From: Caballeronia sp. BR00000012568055
GTDB taxonomy: Bacteria; Pseudomonadota; Gammaproteobacteria; Burkholderiales; Burkholderiaceae
Length of the DNA: 47,216 nt
NCBI RefSeq assembly: GCF_029439455.1
Contig: NZ_JAQFVG010000243.1
Span: 83,417 to 130,632 of the forward strand
Direction of reading: 5' to 3'
A program made the translations under genes and the position numbers. The number at the start of each line of letters is the position of its first letter. Position 1 is the first letter of the stretch. This document shows positions 8,935-17,850 of the stretch, piece after piece. The notes below the pieces were generated by a model, which was not told the DNA's origin, ran no database searches, and was given only the letters and a program-made list of their open reading frames with translations.

Positions 8935-9612
8935 ATGGAAGATTTCGACGAAACGCTGTTTCTGGTCTGGCGTTCCAATCTGAACGTGTTGGTCGGCACG
9001 CCGGGCGCGGCCGGGCGCCTCGCGCGCATGATGAGTTTCTCGCCGACGTTCATGAAGCTGATCGTCGCGGGACAGCGGGATTTCAATGAGGAATTCGTGC
9101 GCGGCATCGAACTGGTGACCGGCCTGCCGCCGCATTGGATGGACGATCGCCACGACCGGAGCGAGATTCCGCCCGAATCGCAGCGCGCGCTCGACGAGGA
9201 AACGCCGCTGGCGGTGTTCCGTGGCACGGCGCATCCGCAGCCCAAGCGCTCGGTGCTGCGCGGGCCGGAGCCGCTTTTGGCGCAGACCGAAGCCACGCGC
9301 CGCGTGGCCGATCAGGCGCAGCAGGTGGCGGAGGCGAATCGGCGGGATTTGCTGTTCAGGAAAAATCGCGAGTTGCTGTCGCAGGATTTGCGGCGGCTGG
9401 AACGGCAACTCACATTGCTGCAGGTCGATGGCATGCAGCCGAAGGTCGATGAACTGCTGGCGTCCGATCGCATGAGCGAAAGCGCCAAGGCCGATCTGTC
9501 AGGCCGGCTGGAGCAGGTCGATAAACATGTGAAGCTGCTGCATCAGCATGTGGAAAAGCTGGTCGCGTTGCTGACCAGTTCGGAAGACGGCAATTCCGGC
9601 GATCTGCACTGA
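8935..9612 (+). CDS. Putative helix-turn-helix plus coiled-coil protein, unknown function
   Basis: The chosen ATG has an aggag site 7 bp upstream; an ATG 21 bp earlier is less likely. The protein has 225 residues. Residues about 24-70 (GAAGRLARMMSFSPTFMKLI, then AGQRDFNEEFVRGIE and LVTGLPPHWMD) follow the rhythm of XRE/Cro-type HTH domains, in which a similar end (LGLPxGWLD) is common. I see this as likely but unproven. Residues about 113-212 form a long charged coiled coil rich in Leu, Gln, Arg and Glu. No signal peptide or membrane segment. It could be a DNA-binding scaffold or nucleoid-type protein. No function is assigned. Confidence 0.7.
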   Translation: MEDFDETLFLVWRSNLNVLVGTPGAAGRLARMMSFSPTFMKLIVAGQRDFNEEFVRGIELVTGLPPHWMDDRHDRSEIPPESQRALDEETPLAVFRGTAHPQPKRSVLRGPEPLLAQTEATRRVADQAQQVAEANRRDLLFRKNRELLSQDLRRLERQLTLLQVDGMQPKVDELLASDRMSESAKADLSGRLEQVDKHVKLLHQHVEKLVALLTSSEDGNSGDLH

Positions 9613-9625
9613 TCCTTATTGATCT

Positions 9626-9766
9626 TTACTGCTTCTGACGCTTACGTTCCTCATTGTCTTCCGGTTCCGCATCGACGGCGATCGGATCGCTGGCGGGGAA
9701 TGTTTCGTCCAGCGCTTCATCGAGCAATTCGTCTTCGTGCGGCTTGTCCTGACTCGGTTTTGTCAT
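9626..9766 (-). CDS. 46-residue acidic protein
   Basis: This short frame reads MTKPSQDKPHEDELLDEALD, then ETFPASDPIAVDAEPEDN and a basic end EERKRQKQ. A GGAG site lies 6 bp before the ATG. The motif LDEALDETFPASDPI resembles small acidic proteins I know as hypothetical in Burkholderia relatives. About a third of the residues are Asp/Glu, with a basic C-terminal tip. It is convergent with the coiled-coil gene (13 bp between stops) and runs in the same direction as the AraC gene, starting about 40 bp after it ends. Function unknown. Confidence 0.7.
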   Translation of the reverse strand: MTKPSQDKPHEDELLDEALDETFPASDPIAVDAEPEDNEERKRQKQ

Positions 9767-9807
9767 GATGGGCTCCGTGTTTTCGGTTCATCTCAATATA
9801 ACAACAT

Positions 9808-10863
9808 TCAGCGCTCGCGCCGATAATCCGCCGGTCGCACGCCCGTCCATTTGCGAAACGCACGCCGGAACGCGCTCGGCTCGGCGAACCCGAGCGCATC
9901 GGCGATTTGCGGGATGGTGTCGGGGGTATCGGCGAGACGGGAGATGGCAAGGTCGCGGCGTAATGCGTCCTTGATTGCCTGCACGCTCAGCCCTTCCTGC
10001 TTCAGACGCCGCCGCAGCGTCGCTTCGCCCATATTCAGCGCCGCCGCGATCTGGTCCGCTTCCGGCCAGTCGCACGGCCGCGTTTGCCGCAGCCGCTTTC
10101 GGATGCGCGCCGCCAGCGAATCCGGATTCCGGTATTTGACGATGAAGTTCGCGGGGGCATCGCGGAGAAAGGGTTTCAGCGTGGCGGCGGACTGCACGAC
10201 GGGCAACGAAGCGCATTCCGGCGACATATCGACGTACGAGCGAGGCTGATCGAAGCGCAGTTCGTCGCAGAACATCAGGCGGTATTCGTCGCGCTCGACC
10301 GGCTCCGGACAGCGCAGATGCGCGGACAAGAGCGGCACGCGCCGCCCGAGCAGCCAGCACAGCAGACCGTAGACGAGGATAAAGCCGGTCGCGTACGCGA
10401 ACATCGGCTTGGCTTCGTGACGATCCGTGAGCCAGATGCGCACGCGTTTGTCGTCGATATCGATATCGAAGCTGAGTTCATCGAGCACCAGCCGCATAAA
10501 GCCCGCGATACGGCTTAAAGCCTGCGCGCCATCGCGTGCGCTGATCGCGGCGTGGCACATCAGCACGAAGCTGCCGCGCCGCATCGGATGCGGGTCCTGG
10601 CCGAAGAACTCGTCGTCGAGCGCATCGGCGATGGCGTGCCACAACTTGCCGTATTGAACCGGCGAGACGCGTGCGCGCGGCGAATCGAGCATCGCCGGCG
10701 CGATGCCCGCGTCGTTCAACAGCGCGTTTCGGTCGATACCGCGTGCTTCGGCGCATCGCAAGGCGGCATCGACGAGACTGACGGCGATCGAGTCGCGTTC
10801 GACAGAAGTTCGGGTTGTCACTAGGTGGCGTAAGCGCTCAGTTAGCGTGATCGTTTCGGGCAT
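9808..10863 (-). CDS. AraC family transcriptional regulator
   Basis: The protein has 351 residues. Residues about 30-215 look like the arabinose-binding-type N-terminal domain of the OruR/ArgR-like AraC branch (VSPVQYGKLWHAIADALDDE, then FFGQDPHPMRRGSF, and a later SYVDMSPECASLPV). The C-terminal part, about 255-350, holds two HTH motifs ending in the signature ADALGFAEPSAFRRAFRKWT and GVRPADYR. Such regulators often control a neighbouring catabolic operon. Here the acyl-CoA dehydrogenase / acyl-CoA synthetase pair is divergent with only 57 bp between, so it is the obvious target. The inducer could be a fatty or branched acid or its CoA ester, by inference. Confidence 0.9.
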   Translation of the reverse strand: MPETITLTERLRHLVTTRTSVERDSIAVSLVDAALRCAEARGIDRNALLNDAGIAPAMLDSPRARVSPVQYGKLWHAIADALDDEFFGQDPHPMRRGSFVLMCHAAISARDGAQALSRIAGFMRLVLDELSFDIDIDDKRVRIWLTDRHEAKPMFAYATGFILVYGLLCWLLGRRVPLLSAHLRCPEPVERDEYRLMFCDELRFDQPRSYVDMSPECASLPVVQSAATLKPFLRDAPANFIVKYRNPDSLAARIRKRLRQTRPCDWPEADQIAAALNMGEATLRRRLKQEGLSVQAIKDALRRDLAISRLADTPDTIPQIADALGFAEPSAFRRAFRKWTGVRPADYRRER

Positions 10864-10920
10864 CGGCTGAGGCGTGGCCTTTGCCTAAACTGACTGGCTG
10901 CAAAGTCTACAGGTTCAATC

Positions 10921-12057
10921 ATGATCGACGCTTTCCTCACCGAAGAACAACGCATGATCCGCGACGCCGCGCGTCAGTTCGCGACCGAAGTGCTCGCGCC
11001 GAACGCCGGTCAATGGGACCGCGACGGCGCGATTCCCGACGCCGTCGTGCGTCAGTTGGGCGAGCTGGGTCTGCTCGGCATGATCGTGCCGGCTGAACTC
11101 GGCGGCACCTTCAGCGACTACACCGCCTACGCGCTCGCGATGGAAGAAATCGCCGCCGGCTGCGCCTCGTGCGCGACCATGATGAGCGTGCACAACTCCG
11201 TCGGCTGCGGCCCGATCCTCGCCTACGGCACCGATGCGCAAAAGGACGAATGGCTGCCGAAACTGGCGAGCGGCGAAGTGATCGGCGCGTTCTGCCTGAC
11301 CGAGCCGCAGGCGGGATCGGAGGCGAATAACCTGCGTGTGCGCGCCATCGAAAAAGACGGCAAATGGGTGATTTCGGGCAGCAAGCAGTTCGTGACCAAC
11401 GGGCGTCGCGCGGGCGTGGCGATCGTCTTCGCCGTCACGGATCCCGACGCGGGCAAGCGCGGCATCTCGGCCTTTATCGTGCCGACGGATACGCCGGGCT
11501 TCAACGTCGGCGCGCCGGAGCATAAGCTCGGCATTCGCGCATCGGATACGTGTCCGATCAACTTCGATGAATGCGCGATTCCGCTTGCCAATCTGCTCGG
11601 CAATCGCGGCGAGGGCTTGAAGATCGCGTTGTCAAATCTGGAAGGCGGGCGGATCGGCATTGCGGCGCAGGCGCTGGGTATCGCGCGCGCGGCGTTCGAT
11701 GCGGCCCGCGCATACGCGAAGGATCGCGTGCAGTTCGGCACGTCGATTGCCAACCATCAATCGGTCGCGAACATGCTTGCGGACATGCAGACGCAGATCA
11801 ACGCCGCGCGCCTGCTCGTGCATCATGCGGCGCGCATGCGGACCGAAGGCATTCCATGTTTGTCGGAAGCTTCGCAGGCCAAACTGTTTGCATCGGAAAT
11901 GGCGGAGCGCGTATGTTCCGATGCCATTCAGATTCACGGCGGATACGGCTATTTGCAGGACTATCCGGTGGAACGTCATTACCGCGATGCGCGTATCACG
12001 CAGATTTACGAAGGCACCAGCGAAGTGCAACGGATGGTGATTGCACGCAACGTATAA
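10921..12057 (+). CDS. Acyl-CoA dehydrogenase
   Basis: This FAD enzyme of 378 residues oxidises an acyl-CoA to the trans-2-enoyl-CoA. The three-domain family pattern is complete: helical N-terminus from [16 protein letters not shown], the FAD/substrate segment [17 protein letters not shown], the middle motif [18 protein letters not shown], and the C-terminal [20 protein letters not shown] followed by [10 protein letters not shown] with catalytic Glu364. The Glu position and length fit short/branched- or medium-chain enzymes rather than isovaleryl-type enzymes, where the base is elsewhere. The partner gene 19 bp downstream is an acyl-CoA synthetase, so the pair probably activates and then oxidises the same acid. 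Electrons would go to ETF. Confidence 0.93.
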   Translation: MIDAFLTEEQRMIRDAARQFATEVLAPNAGQWDRDGAIPDAVVRQLGELGLLGMIVPAELGGTFSDYTAYALAMEEIAAGCASCATMMSVHNSVGCGPILAYGTDAQKDEWLPKLASGEVIGAFCLTEPQAGSEANNLRVRAIEKDGKWVISGSKQFVTNGRRAGVAIVFAVTDPDAGKRGISAFIVPTDTPGFNVGAPEHKLGIRASDTCPINFDECAIPLANLLGNRGEGLKIALSNLEGGRIGIAAQALGIARAAFDAARAYAKDRVQFGTSIANHQSVANMLADMQTQINAARLLVHHAARMRTEGIPCLSEASQAKLFASEMAERVCSDAIQIHGGYGYLQDYPVERHYRDARITQIYEGTSEVQRMVIARNV

Positions 12058-12076
12058 GACACAAATGGGAGACGCA

Positions 12077-13780
12077 ATGAGCGCAGTGCAGGCCTTTATC
12101 GACGCACGAGACTTTTTGTTCAGACATCGTACGGATTACGAAACAGCGTATCGCGATTTCGCGTGGCCGGTGCTCGATCGCTTCAACTGGGCGCTCGATT
12201 ATTTCGATCCGATGGCGCGCGGCAATCACGCGCCCGCGCTGCATATCGTCAGCGATAACGGCGATGAATTGCGTCTCTCTTTCGCGCAGATGAGCGAGCG
12301 TTCCGCGCGCGTGGCGAATCATTTGCGTGCGCCCGGCGTCAAGCGCGGCGAACGTATTCTGCTGATGCTGCCGAACCGGGTCGAACTATGGGAAACCATG
12401 CTCGCGGCGATGAAACTCGGCGCGATCGTGCTGCCCGCAACCACGCAACTTGCCACCGGCGACTTGCGCGATCGTATCGCGCTGGGTCATGTGCGGCATG
12501 TACTGGCGGATTCGAGCGAGGCGCATAAGTTCGAGGGCATCGACGTGCCGGGGTTGCGAATCGCGGTGGGCGCGCCGGTGGATGGATGGCTTGCGTATGA
12601 CGAGGCTTACGCGGCATCGGCGGAATTTAATACGGATGCCGAAACATATGCGAATGATCCGTATCTGCTGTACTTCACCTCGGGCACGACATCGAAACCG
12701 AAGCTCGTGGCGCACACGCATCAAAGCTATCCGGTCGGGCATTTATCGACGATGTATTGGATTGGCCTGCAACCCGGCGATGTGCATTGGAATATCAGTT
12801 CGCCCGGCTGGGCCAAGCATGCGTGGAGTTGCTTCTTTGCGCCGTGGAACGCGCAGGCGTGCGTGTTTATCTGCAATTTCGCCCGTTTCGATGCCGTGCG
12901 TACGCTTGAAGCACTCGTGAAATACGAAGTGACGACGCTGTGCGCGCCGCCGACCGTCTGGCGCATGCTCGTGCAGGAACCGCTCAGCTCGTACGCGATC
13001 AAACTGCGCGAGATCGTCGGCGCGGGCGAGCCGCTGAATCCGGAGATCATCGAGCGCGTGCAGCATGCGTGGGGCTTGTCGATCCGCGATGGCTATGGCC
13101 AGACTGAAACGACCGCGCAGATTGCCAACACGCCGGGACAGAAGCTCGTGCCGGGATCGATGGGGCGGCCGCTGCCGGGTTATCGCGTGTCGCTGCTCGA
13201 TCCGGACGGCGTGATCGCGGAAGAGGGCGAAATTGCGCTGGAACTGAATCCGCCGCCGCTCGGCCTGATGACCGGTTACGCCGATAACCCCACCGCCACC
13301 GACAACGCCATGCGCGGCGGCTTCTATCGCACGTCCGACGTCGCCGCGCGCGGTGAAGACGGCTATTTCACCTATGTCGGACGCGCGGACGATGTGTTCA
13401 AGTCGTCGGACTATCGGCTGAGTCCGTTCGAACTGGAAAGCGTGCTGATCGAACACGAAGCGATCGCGGAAGCAGCGGTGGTGCCGAGTCCAGATCCATT
13501 GCGTTTGTCCGTGCCCAAGGCGTTCGTCACGCTGCGTCACGGCTATACGATCGGCCCGGAACTGGCCAAGAGCGTGTTCGCGTTTTCGCGCGAAAGGCTC
13601 GCGCCGTACAAGCGCATTCGTCGTCTGGAATTCGCCGAGTTGCCGAAGACCATTTCTGGCAAGATTCGTCGTGTCGATCTGCGCAGGCAGGAAGCATCGC
13701 GCGTGCAGGACGGCGCGCGCGGCGAGTTCGAGTTCTGGGAAGAGGACTTTCCGGAGTTGCGGCAGACAACGGCGTCGTGA
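12077..13780 (+). CDS. AMP-forming acyl-CoA synthetase
   Basis: This 567-residue enzyme of the ANL superfamily joins a carboxylic acid to CoA through an acyl-adenylate. The P-loop LLYFTSGTTSKPKL (about 197-210), the A5 segment DGYGQTETT, the A7/A8 segment YRTSDVAARGEDGYFTYVGR and the C-terminal lysine in PKTISGK (K529) are all present. The overall look (FNWALDYFDPMA near the start) is of the medium-chain/benzoate-type branch. An ATG at 12065 is possible, but that at 12077 has gggag 5 bp upstream and the usual MSA start. It follows the acyl-CoA dehydrogenase by 19 bp and is closed by a terminator. Confidence 0.93.
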   Translation: MSAVQAFIDARDFLFRHRTDYETAYRDFAWPVLDRFNWALDYFDPMARGNHAPALHIVSDNGDELRLSFAQMSERSARVANHLRAPGVKRGERILLMLPNRVELWETMLAAMKLGAIVLPATTQLATGDLRDRIALGHVRHVLADSSEAHKFEGIDVPGLRIAVGAPVDGWLAYDEAYAASAEFNTDAETYANDPYLLYFTSGTTSKPKLVAHTHQSYPVGHLSTMYWIGLQPGDVHWNISSPGWAKHAWSCFFAPWNAQACVFICNFARFDAVRTLEALVKYEVTTLCAPPTVWRMLVQEPLSSYAIKLREIVGAGEPLNPEIIERVQHAWGLSIRDGYGQTETTAQIANTPGQKLVPGSMGRPLPGYRVSLLDPDGVIAEEGEIALELNPPPLGLMTGYADNPTATDNAMRGGFYRTSDVAARGEDGYFTYVGRADDVFKSSDYRLSPFELESVLIEHEAIAEAAVVPSPDPLRLSVPKAFVTLRHGYTIGPELAKSVFAFSRERLAPYKRIRRLEFAELPKTISGKIRRVDLRRQEASRVQDGARGEFEFWEEDFPELRQTTAS

Positions 13781-13799
13781 ACGTATCGTTACGAATAAA

Positions 13800-13830
13800 A
13801 AAACGGCGAAGCTCATTGCTTCGCCGTTTT
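13800..13830. terminator. Bidirectional factor-independent terminator
   Basis: A perfect 13-bp stem, aaaacggcgaagc (13800-13812) pairing with gcttcgccgtttt (13818-13830), encloses the loop tcatt. A-runs before it and T-rich sequence after it let it work on both strands. It ends the acyl-CoA operon on the plus strand and can also end the convergent minus-strand gene (stop at 13915). A weaker dyad, tgaccgc (13875-13881) and gcggtca (13897-13903), lies between the two and lacks a T-run. Confidence 0.9.
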
Positions 13831-13914
13831 GCTTTTCACCGGATAAGCCGTGAAAGCATGCGCATACCGTTCAATGACCGCGCCGTTGCGCGTGGAGCGG
13901 TCACGAAGGCATGG

Positions 13915-14481
13915 CTAGTGTGCTGCGGCGCGCCGTCCGGACAACCGTGTGAGAACCGGAAGATTGTGGCGATTGCGCGGCTTCGATGACGGCGGCGGCA
14001 AGAACGACACATCCGAATAATCTGCGGTGCCCGCGAGCGGATCGGCGTCGAGCACTTCGATGTTCTCCAGCTTGAGCGGCGCGGGCTCGACCAGATCATT
14101 CAGCACCGGCGCTTCACGCTCCGCGACTTCCTCGACCTTCAGCCCGAGTGAGCCACGCACGTTGACACCACGCGTGCGTACGTCGAAACCTGCCTGGCGA
14201 ATGATGTGCTCACGCGATTTCCAGAATTCGAGGCCCGCTTGCGTCATGGGGTGCATCGACACGTATTCGATCACGATCTCGTAACCGCGCACTTTCGGGT
14301 AATTCGCCAGCAACTGTCCCGAACGAATATGTCGAATGCAGTGATCGATTTTACGAGTAAGCAAATTCCTATGTTCCGATTCGTCCTGCCAATCGAGTTC
14401 GTCGAAAATGCCGACATAAACTTTCTTGAATAGGATATTCACCCCTACGTAATCGATTGCTTCCACGTCGCGCACTGACAT
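13915..14481 (-). CDS. DUF6572-like protein with C-terminal extension
   Basis: Residues 1-100 or so of this 188-residue protein match the pattern I know from DUF6572: VEAIDYVGV, then LDWQDESEHRNLLTRKIDHC, a middle IRSGQLLANYPKVRGYEIVI and the end AGLEFWKSREHIIRQAGFDV. The second half (about 105-188) is not part of that domain: it is acidic and Pro-rich, ends in a basic tail and looks partly disordered. The ATG at 14481 follows a purine-rich stretch (aggggaagg); an upstream start at 14508 is also in frame. A possible -10 box TACAAT lies at 14529-14524. No signal peptide. Function unknown. Confidence 0.75.
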   Translation of the reverse strand: MSVRDVEAIDYVGVNILFKKVYVGIFDELDWQDESEHRNLLTRKIDHCIRHIRSGQLLANYPKVRGYEIVIEYVSMHPMTQAGLEFWKSREHIIRQAGFDVRTRGVNVRGSLGLKVEEVAEREAPVLNDLVEPAPLKLENIEVLDADPLAGTADYSDVSFLPPPSSKPRNRHNLPVLTRLSGRRAAAH

Positions 14482-14607
14482 GGCCTTCCCCTGCGCCCTG
14501 GCGGGCAAGATTCAAAGGACTGCATTGTAGCGGAGAATGCCTGGGCAAATAGCTGTAAAACTTTGAGTTAACTGATTTAAATTCTCAAATTCGTCAGACT
14601 CCGAATA

Positions 14608-14647
14608 CTCGATTTAAGGCATGTCTTATTGCATACATTAAATCGAG
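14608..14647. repeat. Perfect 10-bp inverted repeat in an AT-rich intergenic region
   Basis: ctcgatttaa (14608-14617) is mirrored exactly by ttaaatcgag (14638-14647) with 20 bp between. The surrounding 14560-14670 is strikingly AT-rich compared with the rest of the window and also contains smaller dyads such as ttcggaattattccg. It lies between two minus-strand genes, upstream of the DUF6572-like gene. Two-turn spacing between arms suits a dimeric regulator, but the protein is unknown. There is no following T-run close enough for a terminator. Confidence 0.6.
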
Positions 14648-14676
14648 ATAATGAATTCGGAATTATTCCGTCTTAA

Positions 14677-15849
14677 TCACGAACGCTTTCCCGACAGCTT
14701 CGCCAGATCCTTGTCCGCGGTGCCATCGGCGATGCTTTCGCCATTCACCGCTTCCACTTGCGGCAGCGGCGGCTGCTCGTTGATCCACGCATTCAGAATG
14801 GCCGAGGTCACCGCCAGAATCACCGGCCCGATAAACAATCCGACGATGCCGAACGCGAACATGCCGCCGAGCACGCCGGACAGAATCAGCAGCATCGACA
14901 GATTGACGCCGCGTTGAATAAGCATGGGGCGCAGAAAGTTGTCGAGCATGGCGATCATGATCGACCAGACCAGCAGAAGCGCGGCGGCCACATGCGCGTC
15001 ATGCCAGAAGAGATAGGCGACGCCGCCGAGCAGCGCCGGCAACGGTCCAATTTGCGCCAGACACAGCATCAGCATGACGGCCGTAATCACGCCCGCCGCC
15101 GGCACGCCCGCCACCCACAAGCCGATGCCGCCCAGCGCCGATTGCGTCACCGCCGTCACCACGATGCCCAGCGCCACCGCGCGAATGGCCAGCCCCGCGA
15201 GCTTGACCGCTTCCGCGCCGCGCTGCGCCGCGATACGCGTGGCAAAGCGCACGATGTACTGCGCCGCCGCCTCGCCGCGCATATACAAAATGCCCGAGAT
15301 GATGATGGTGATGGCCATATGCATGACGAACACGCCGACCACGGCCGCATGCGAAAGCATCCAGCGCGCCGCGATGGTCACATACGGTTCGAGCTTGGCG
15401 AGCAGACCACCGGGACCGGCATCCGACAGCGACTGCCATTCGGTCGCCACACGCTGACCGGCGACGGGCACATCGTGAACCCAACTCGGCGGCGGCGGCA
15501 GCGCGTAAGTCGGCAGCGATTTGATCGCCGCCATGATTTCCGCGCCATGCAGCGCGAGCGTGGAGATCGCTTGATAAAGCGGCAGTACGATCACGATCAG
15601 CAGCATGAGCAGCATGACCGTGGTGGCGATCCAGCGCCGGTTGCCCACGCGCCGCTGCACGCCGAGCATCAGCGGCCACGTGGCCACGACGATGGTCGTC
15701 GCCCAGATCAGACCCGGCAGGAATGGCCGAAGCACATACAGACTGCCGATGGTCAGCCCCGTGAGAATCACGATGATCAGCAGAATCCGCGCGATATCGA
15801 CCGATTGCCGCGGCGAAGGATTGGGTTGCCCGTTCGGTGTGGTTGACAT
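14677..15849 (-). CDS. AI-2E family transporter (YdiK-like permease)
   Basis: This 390-residue inner-membrane protein has about eight hydrophobic segments and the AI-2E/PerM layout: two helices at the start (ARILLIIVILTGLTIGSLYV and LRPFLPGLIWATTIVVATWP), a large soluble insert (about 100-190), then a helical bundle with IGPLPALLGGVAYLFWHDAH and the conserved LDNFLRPMLIQRG near the end. E. coli YdiK is the nearest relative I recognise. The family name comes from TqsA; export of AI-2 is not implied. The ATG at 15849 is the first good start; an upstream TTG would add an unlikely hydrophobic leader. It is divergent from the quinoprotein gene. Confidence 0.88.
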   Translation of the reverse strand: MSTTPNGQPNPSPRQSVDIARILLIIVILTGLTIGSLYVLRPFLPGLIWATTIVVATWPLMLGVQRRVGNRRWIATTVMLLMLLIVIVLPLYQAISTLALHGAEIMAAIKSLPTYALPPPPSWVHDVPVAGQRVATEWQSLSDAGPGGLLAKLEPYVTIAARWMLSHAAVVGVFVMHMAITIIISGILYMRGEAAAQYIVRFATRIAAQRGAEAVKLAGLAIRAVALGIVVTAVTQSALGGIGLWVAGVPAAGVITAVMLMLCLAQIGPLPALLGGVAYLFWHDAHVAAALLLVWSIMIAMLDNFLRPMLIQRGVNLSMLLILSGVLGGMFAFGIVGLFIGPVILAVTSAILNAWINEQPPLPQVEAVNGESIADGTADKDLAKLSGKRS

Positions 15850-16107
15850 GAGCGTGGAATCGGCAAGAAGAGGAATGATCAGGACAAGAAAGCAGCCTGA
15901 TACGACGGCGGCATCATACCCGCATTGCAATCCATACTACTAAAAAATTTGGTGCGATCAGGTCATGGTACGAGACATAACGATCAACACGGTTTCTGGA
16001 ATTGCATCGTTAAATTGCCTATGCTCATTGAGGACGTGAAGGACGCCGATCGAGCGACCCCGACGTTCACCCCACCGCGCAAAACAAGAACGAATTGGGA
16101 GACTGCC

Positions 16108-17847
16108 ATGTCCGGTTATTCCCGTACTTCGCTTGGTTCACTCGCCGTCGTGCTCGGCGCTTTCGGGATGATTACATCGCCCGGAACGCGCGCAGCGGAC
16201 GAGATACAAAACACCAATACCACGCAAGCCGCGCCGGTTCCATCGGCGTTGCGGCCCGTCTCGCAAACGCAACTCGACGCGTCCGGCACCGACAGCGCGT
16301 CGTGGCTGCATTCGAACGGATCGTATGCGCAAACGCGCTATGCGCCCGCATCGCAGATCAATACGTCGAATGTCGGCAAGCTCAAACCGGTGTTCATCTT
16401 CCAGACCGCCGTGATGGAGTCGATGGAAACCGCGCCGATCGTATCGAACGGCGTGATGTTCCTGACCACGTCCTACAACCACGTCTATGCAATCGATGCC
16501 GTCACCGGCAAAGAGTATTGGCATTACAAGCACAAGATGGGTTCGGTCACCACGTTCTGCTGCGGCCCGAACAATCGCGGCGTCGCGATCTCCGGCGACC
16601 GGCTCTACATGGGCACGCTCGACGCCAAACTCGTCGCGCTCGATGCGAAAACCGGCAACGTAGTCTGGTCTTCGCAGATCGCCGATCCCGAAGAAGGCTA
16701 TTCGGAAACGATGGCCCCGGTCGTCGTCGATGGCAAGGTGCTGATCGGCACGAACGGCGGCGAGTACGGCATACGCGGTTTCGTCAAAGCGTTCGATGCG
16801 AATTCCGGCCAGTTGCTCTGGACCTTCTACACGATTCCCGATTCCGGTCAGGAAGGCGTCTGGGCCGAAAACGACGCCGTGGGCCGCAACATGAAGCGCG
16901 ATATCGCCGCCGAAAAGAAGACGCTCGCGGAAAAGGGCGGCGACTTCTACAAGCAACTCGGCGGCGGCGTGTGGATGGCTCCCGCCGTCGATCGCGCCTC
17001 GCACACGCTGTATTTCGTGGTCGGCAATCCATCGCCGGATTTGTATGGCGCAATTCGCCCCGGCGACAATCTTTATACCGATTCCCTCGTCGCTGTCGAT
17101 CTCGACACGGGCAAGTACAAATGGCATTACCAGTACATCGCGCATGACGTGTGGGACCTCGATGCCGTCAGCCCGCCGATTCTCATCGACGTAAAGGACA
17201 AGGATGGCAAGACGATTCCCGGCATCATCCACGGCGGCAAGACGGGATTCGTCTACGTGCACGACAGGCGCGACGGTCATCTGATCCGCGTCTCCGAAGC
17301 GATGATTCCGCAGGAAGGCGTCTGGACCTTGCCGACGGCGAACGGCGCACGCATGTTGCCGGGCGCGAACGGCGGCGTCGAATGGTCGCCGATGGCCTTC
17401 AATCCGAAGACGCGTCTGGCCTACGCCGCGAATCTTCATCAGCCGATGACGTATCAGGTGGAAGACGCCGCGTATCCCGGCGGCAAGCTGTGGCTCGGCG
17501 GCGCGTTCAAGACCATTCCGTCCGAGCAGCAATGGGGCAGGCTGGTCGCGGTGAACGTGGACACGGGAAAGATCGCGTGGGGCGTGAAGACCGACCAGCC
17601 GTTGATCGGCGGCGTGCTGGCGACGGCGGGCAATCTCGTCTTCAACGGCGAAGGCAACGGCATGTTCACCGCGTTCGATGCGTCCAGCGGCCGCAAGCTC
17701 TGGGCGTTCCAGTGCGGCGCGGGCGTGAATGCGCCTGCGGTGTCGTACATGGTCAACGGCAAGCAATACATCGCGGTGGCGGCGGGCGGCAATACGCAGC
17801 TCGACTACAAGCGTGGCAATAGCGTCGTCGTGTTCGCGCTGAACTGA
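16108..17847 (+). CDS. Periplasmic PQQ-dependent dehydrogenase (quinoprotein) with Asp-x-Asp metal site
   Basis: The protein has 579 residues and a signal peptide (about 1-29, ending TRA-AD). The rest is an eight-bladed PQQ beta-propeller with several W-motifs ([58 protein letters not shown]). The vicinal disulfide pair is C151-C152 (FCCGPNN). Metal ligands by family alignment are E219 (GGEYGIRGF), N307 (VVGNPSP) and catalytic D350 in HDVWDLDAV. Two residues on is D352, where Ca-dependent enzymes carry Ala/Ser/Thr and lanthanide-dependent XoxF/ExaF/PedH carry Asp. It lacks a fused heme domain; the diheme cytochrome gene follows after 3 bp and is the likely electron acceptor. The ATG has gggag upstream. 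Substrate (probably an alcohol or sugar) unknown. Confidence 0.92.
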   Translation: MSGYSRTSLGSLAVVLGAFGMITSPGTRAADEIQNTNTTQAAPVPSALRPVSQTQLDASGTDSASWLHSNGSYAQTRYAPASQINTSNVGKLKPVFIFQTAVMESMETAPIVSNGVMFLTTSYNHVYAIDAVTGKEYWHYKHKMGSVTTFCCGPNNRGVAISGDRLYMGTLDAKLVALDAKTGNVVWSSQIADPEEGYSETMAPVVVDGKVLIGTNGGEYGIRGFVKAFDANSGQLLWTFYTIPDSGQEGVWAENDAVGRNMKRDIAAEKKTLAEKGGDFYKQLGGGVWMAPAVDRASHTLYFVVGNPSPDLYGAIRPGDNLYTDSLVAVDLDTGKYKWHYQYIAHDVWDLDAVSPPILIDVKDKDGKTIPGIIHGGKTGFVYVHDRRDGHLIRVSEAMIPQEGVWTLPTANGARMLPGANGGVEWSPMAFNPKTRLAYAANLHQPMTYQVEDAAYPGGKLWLGGAFKTIPSEQQWGRLVAVNVDTGKIAWGVKTDQPLIGGVLATAGNLVFNGEGNGMFTAFDASSGRKLWAFQCGAGVNAPAVSYMVNGKQYIAVAAGGNTQLDYKRGNSVVVFALN

Positions 17848-17850
17848 CCG

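Noticed and set aside
13875..13903. Dyad tgaccgc/gcggtca as a second terminator
   Set aside because: There is no T-run on either strand and the strong terminator at 13800-13830 already covers both genes.
16138..17766. Minus-strand open frame of 542 residues opposite the quinoprotein gene
   Set aside because: High-GC shadow: Arg/His/Asp-rich, no motif, and it mirrors codon bias of the well-supported PQQ gene.
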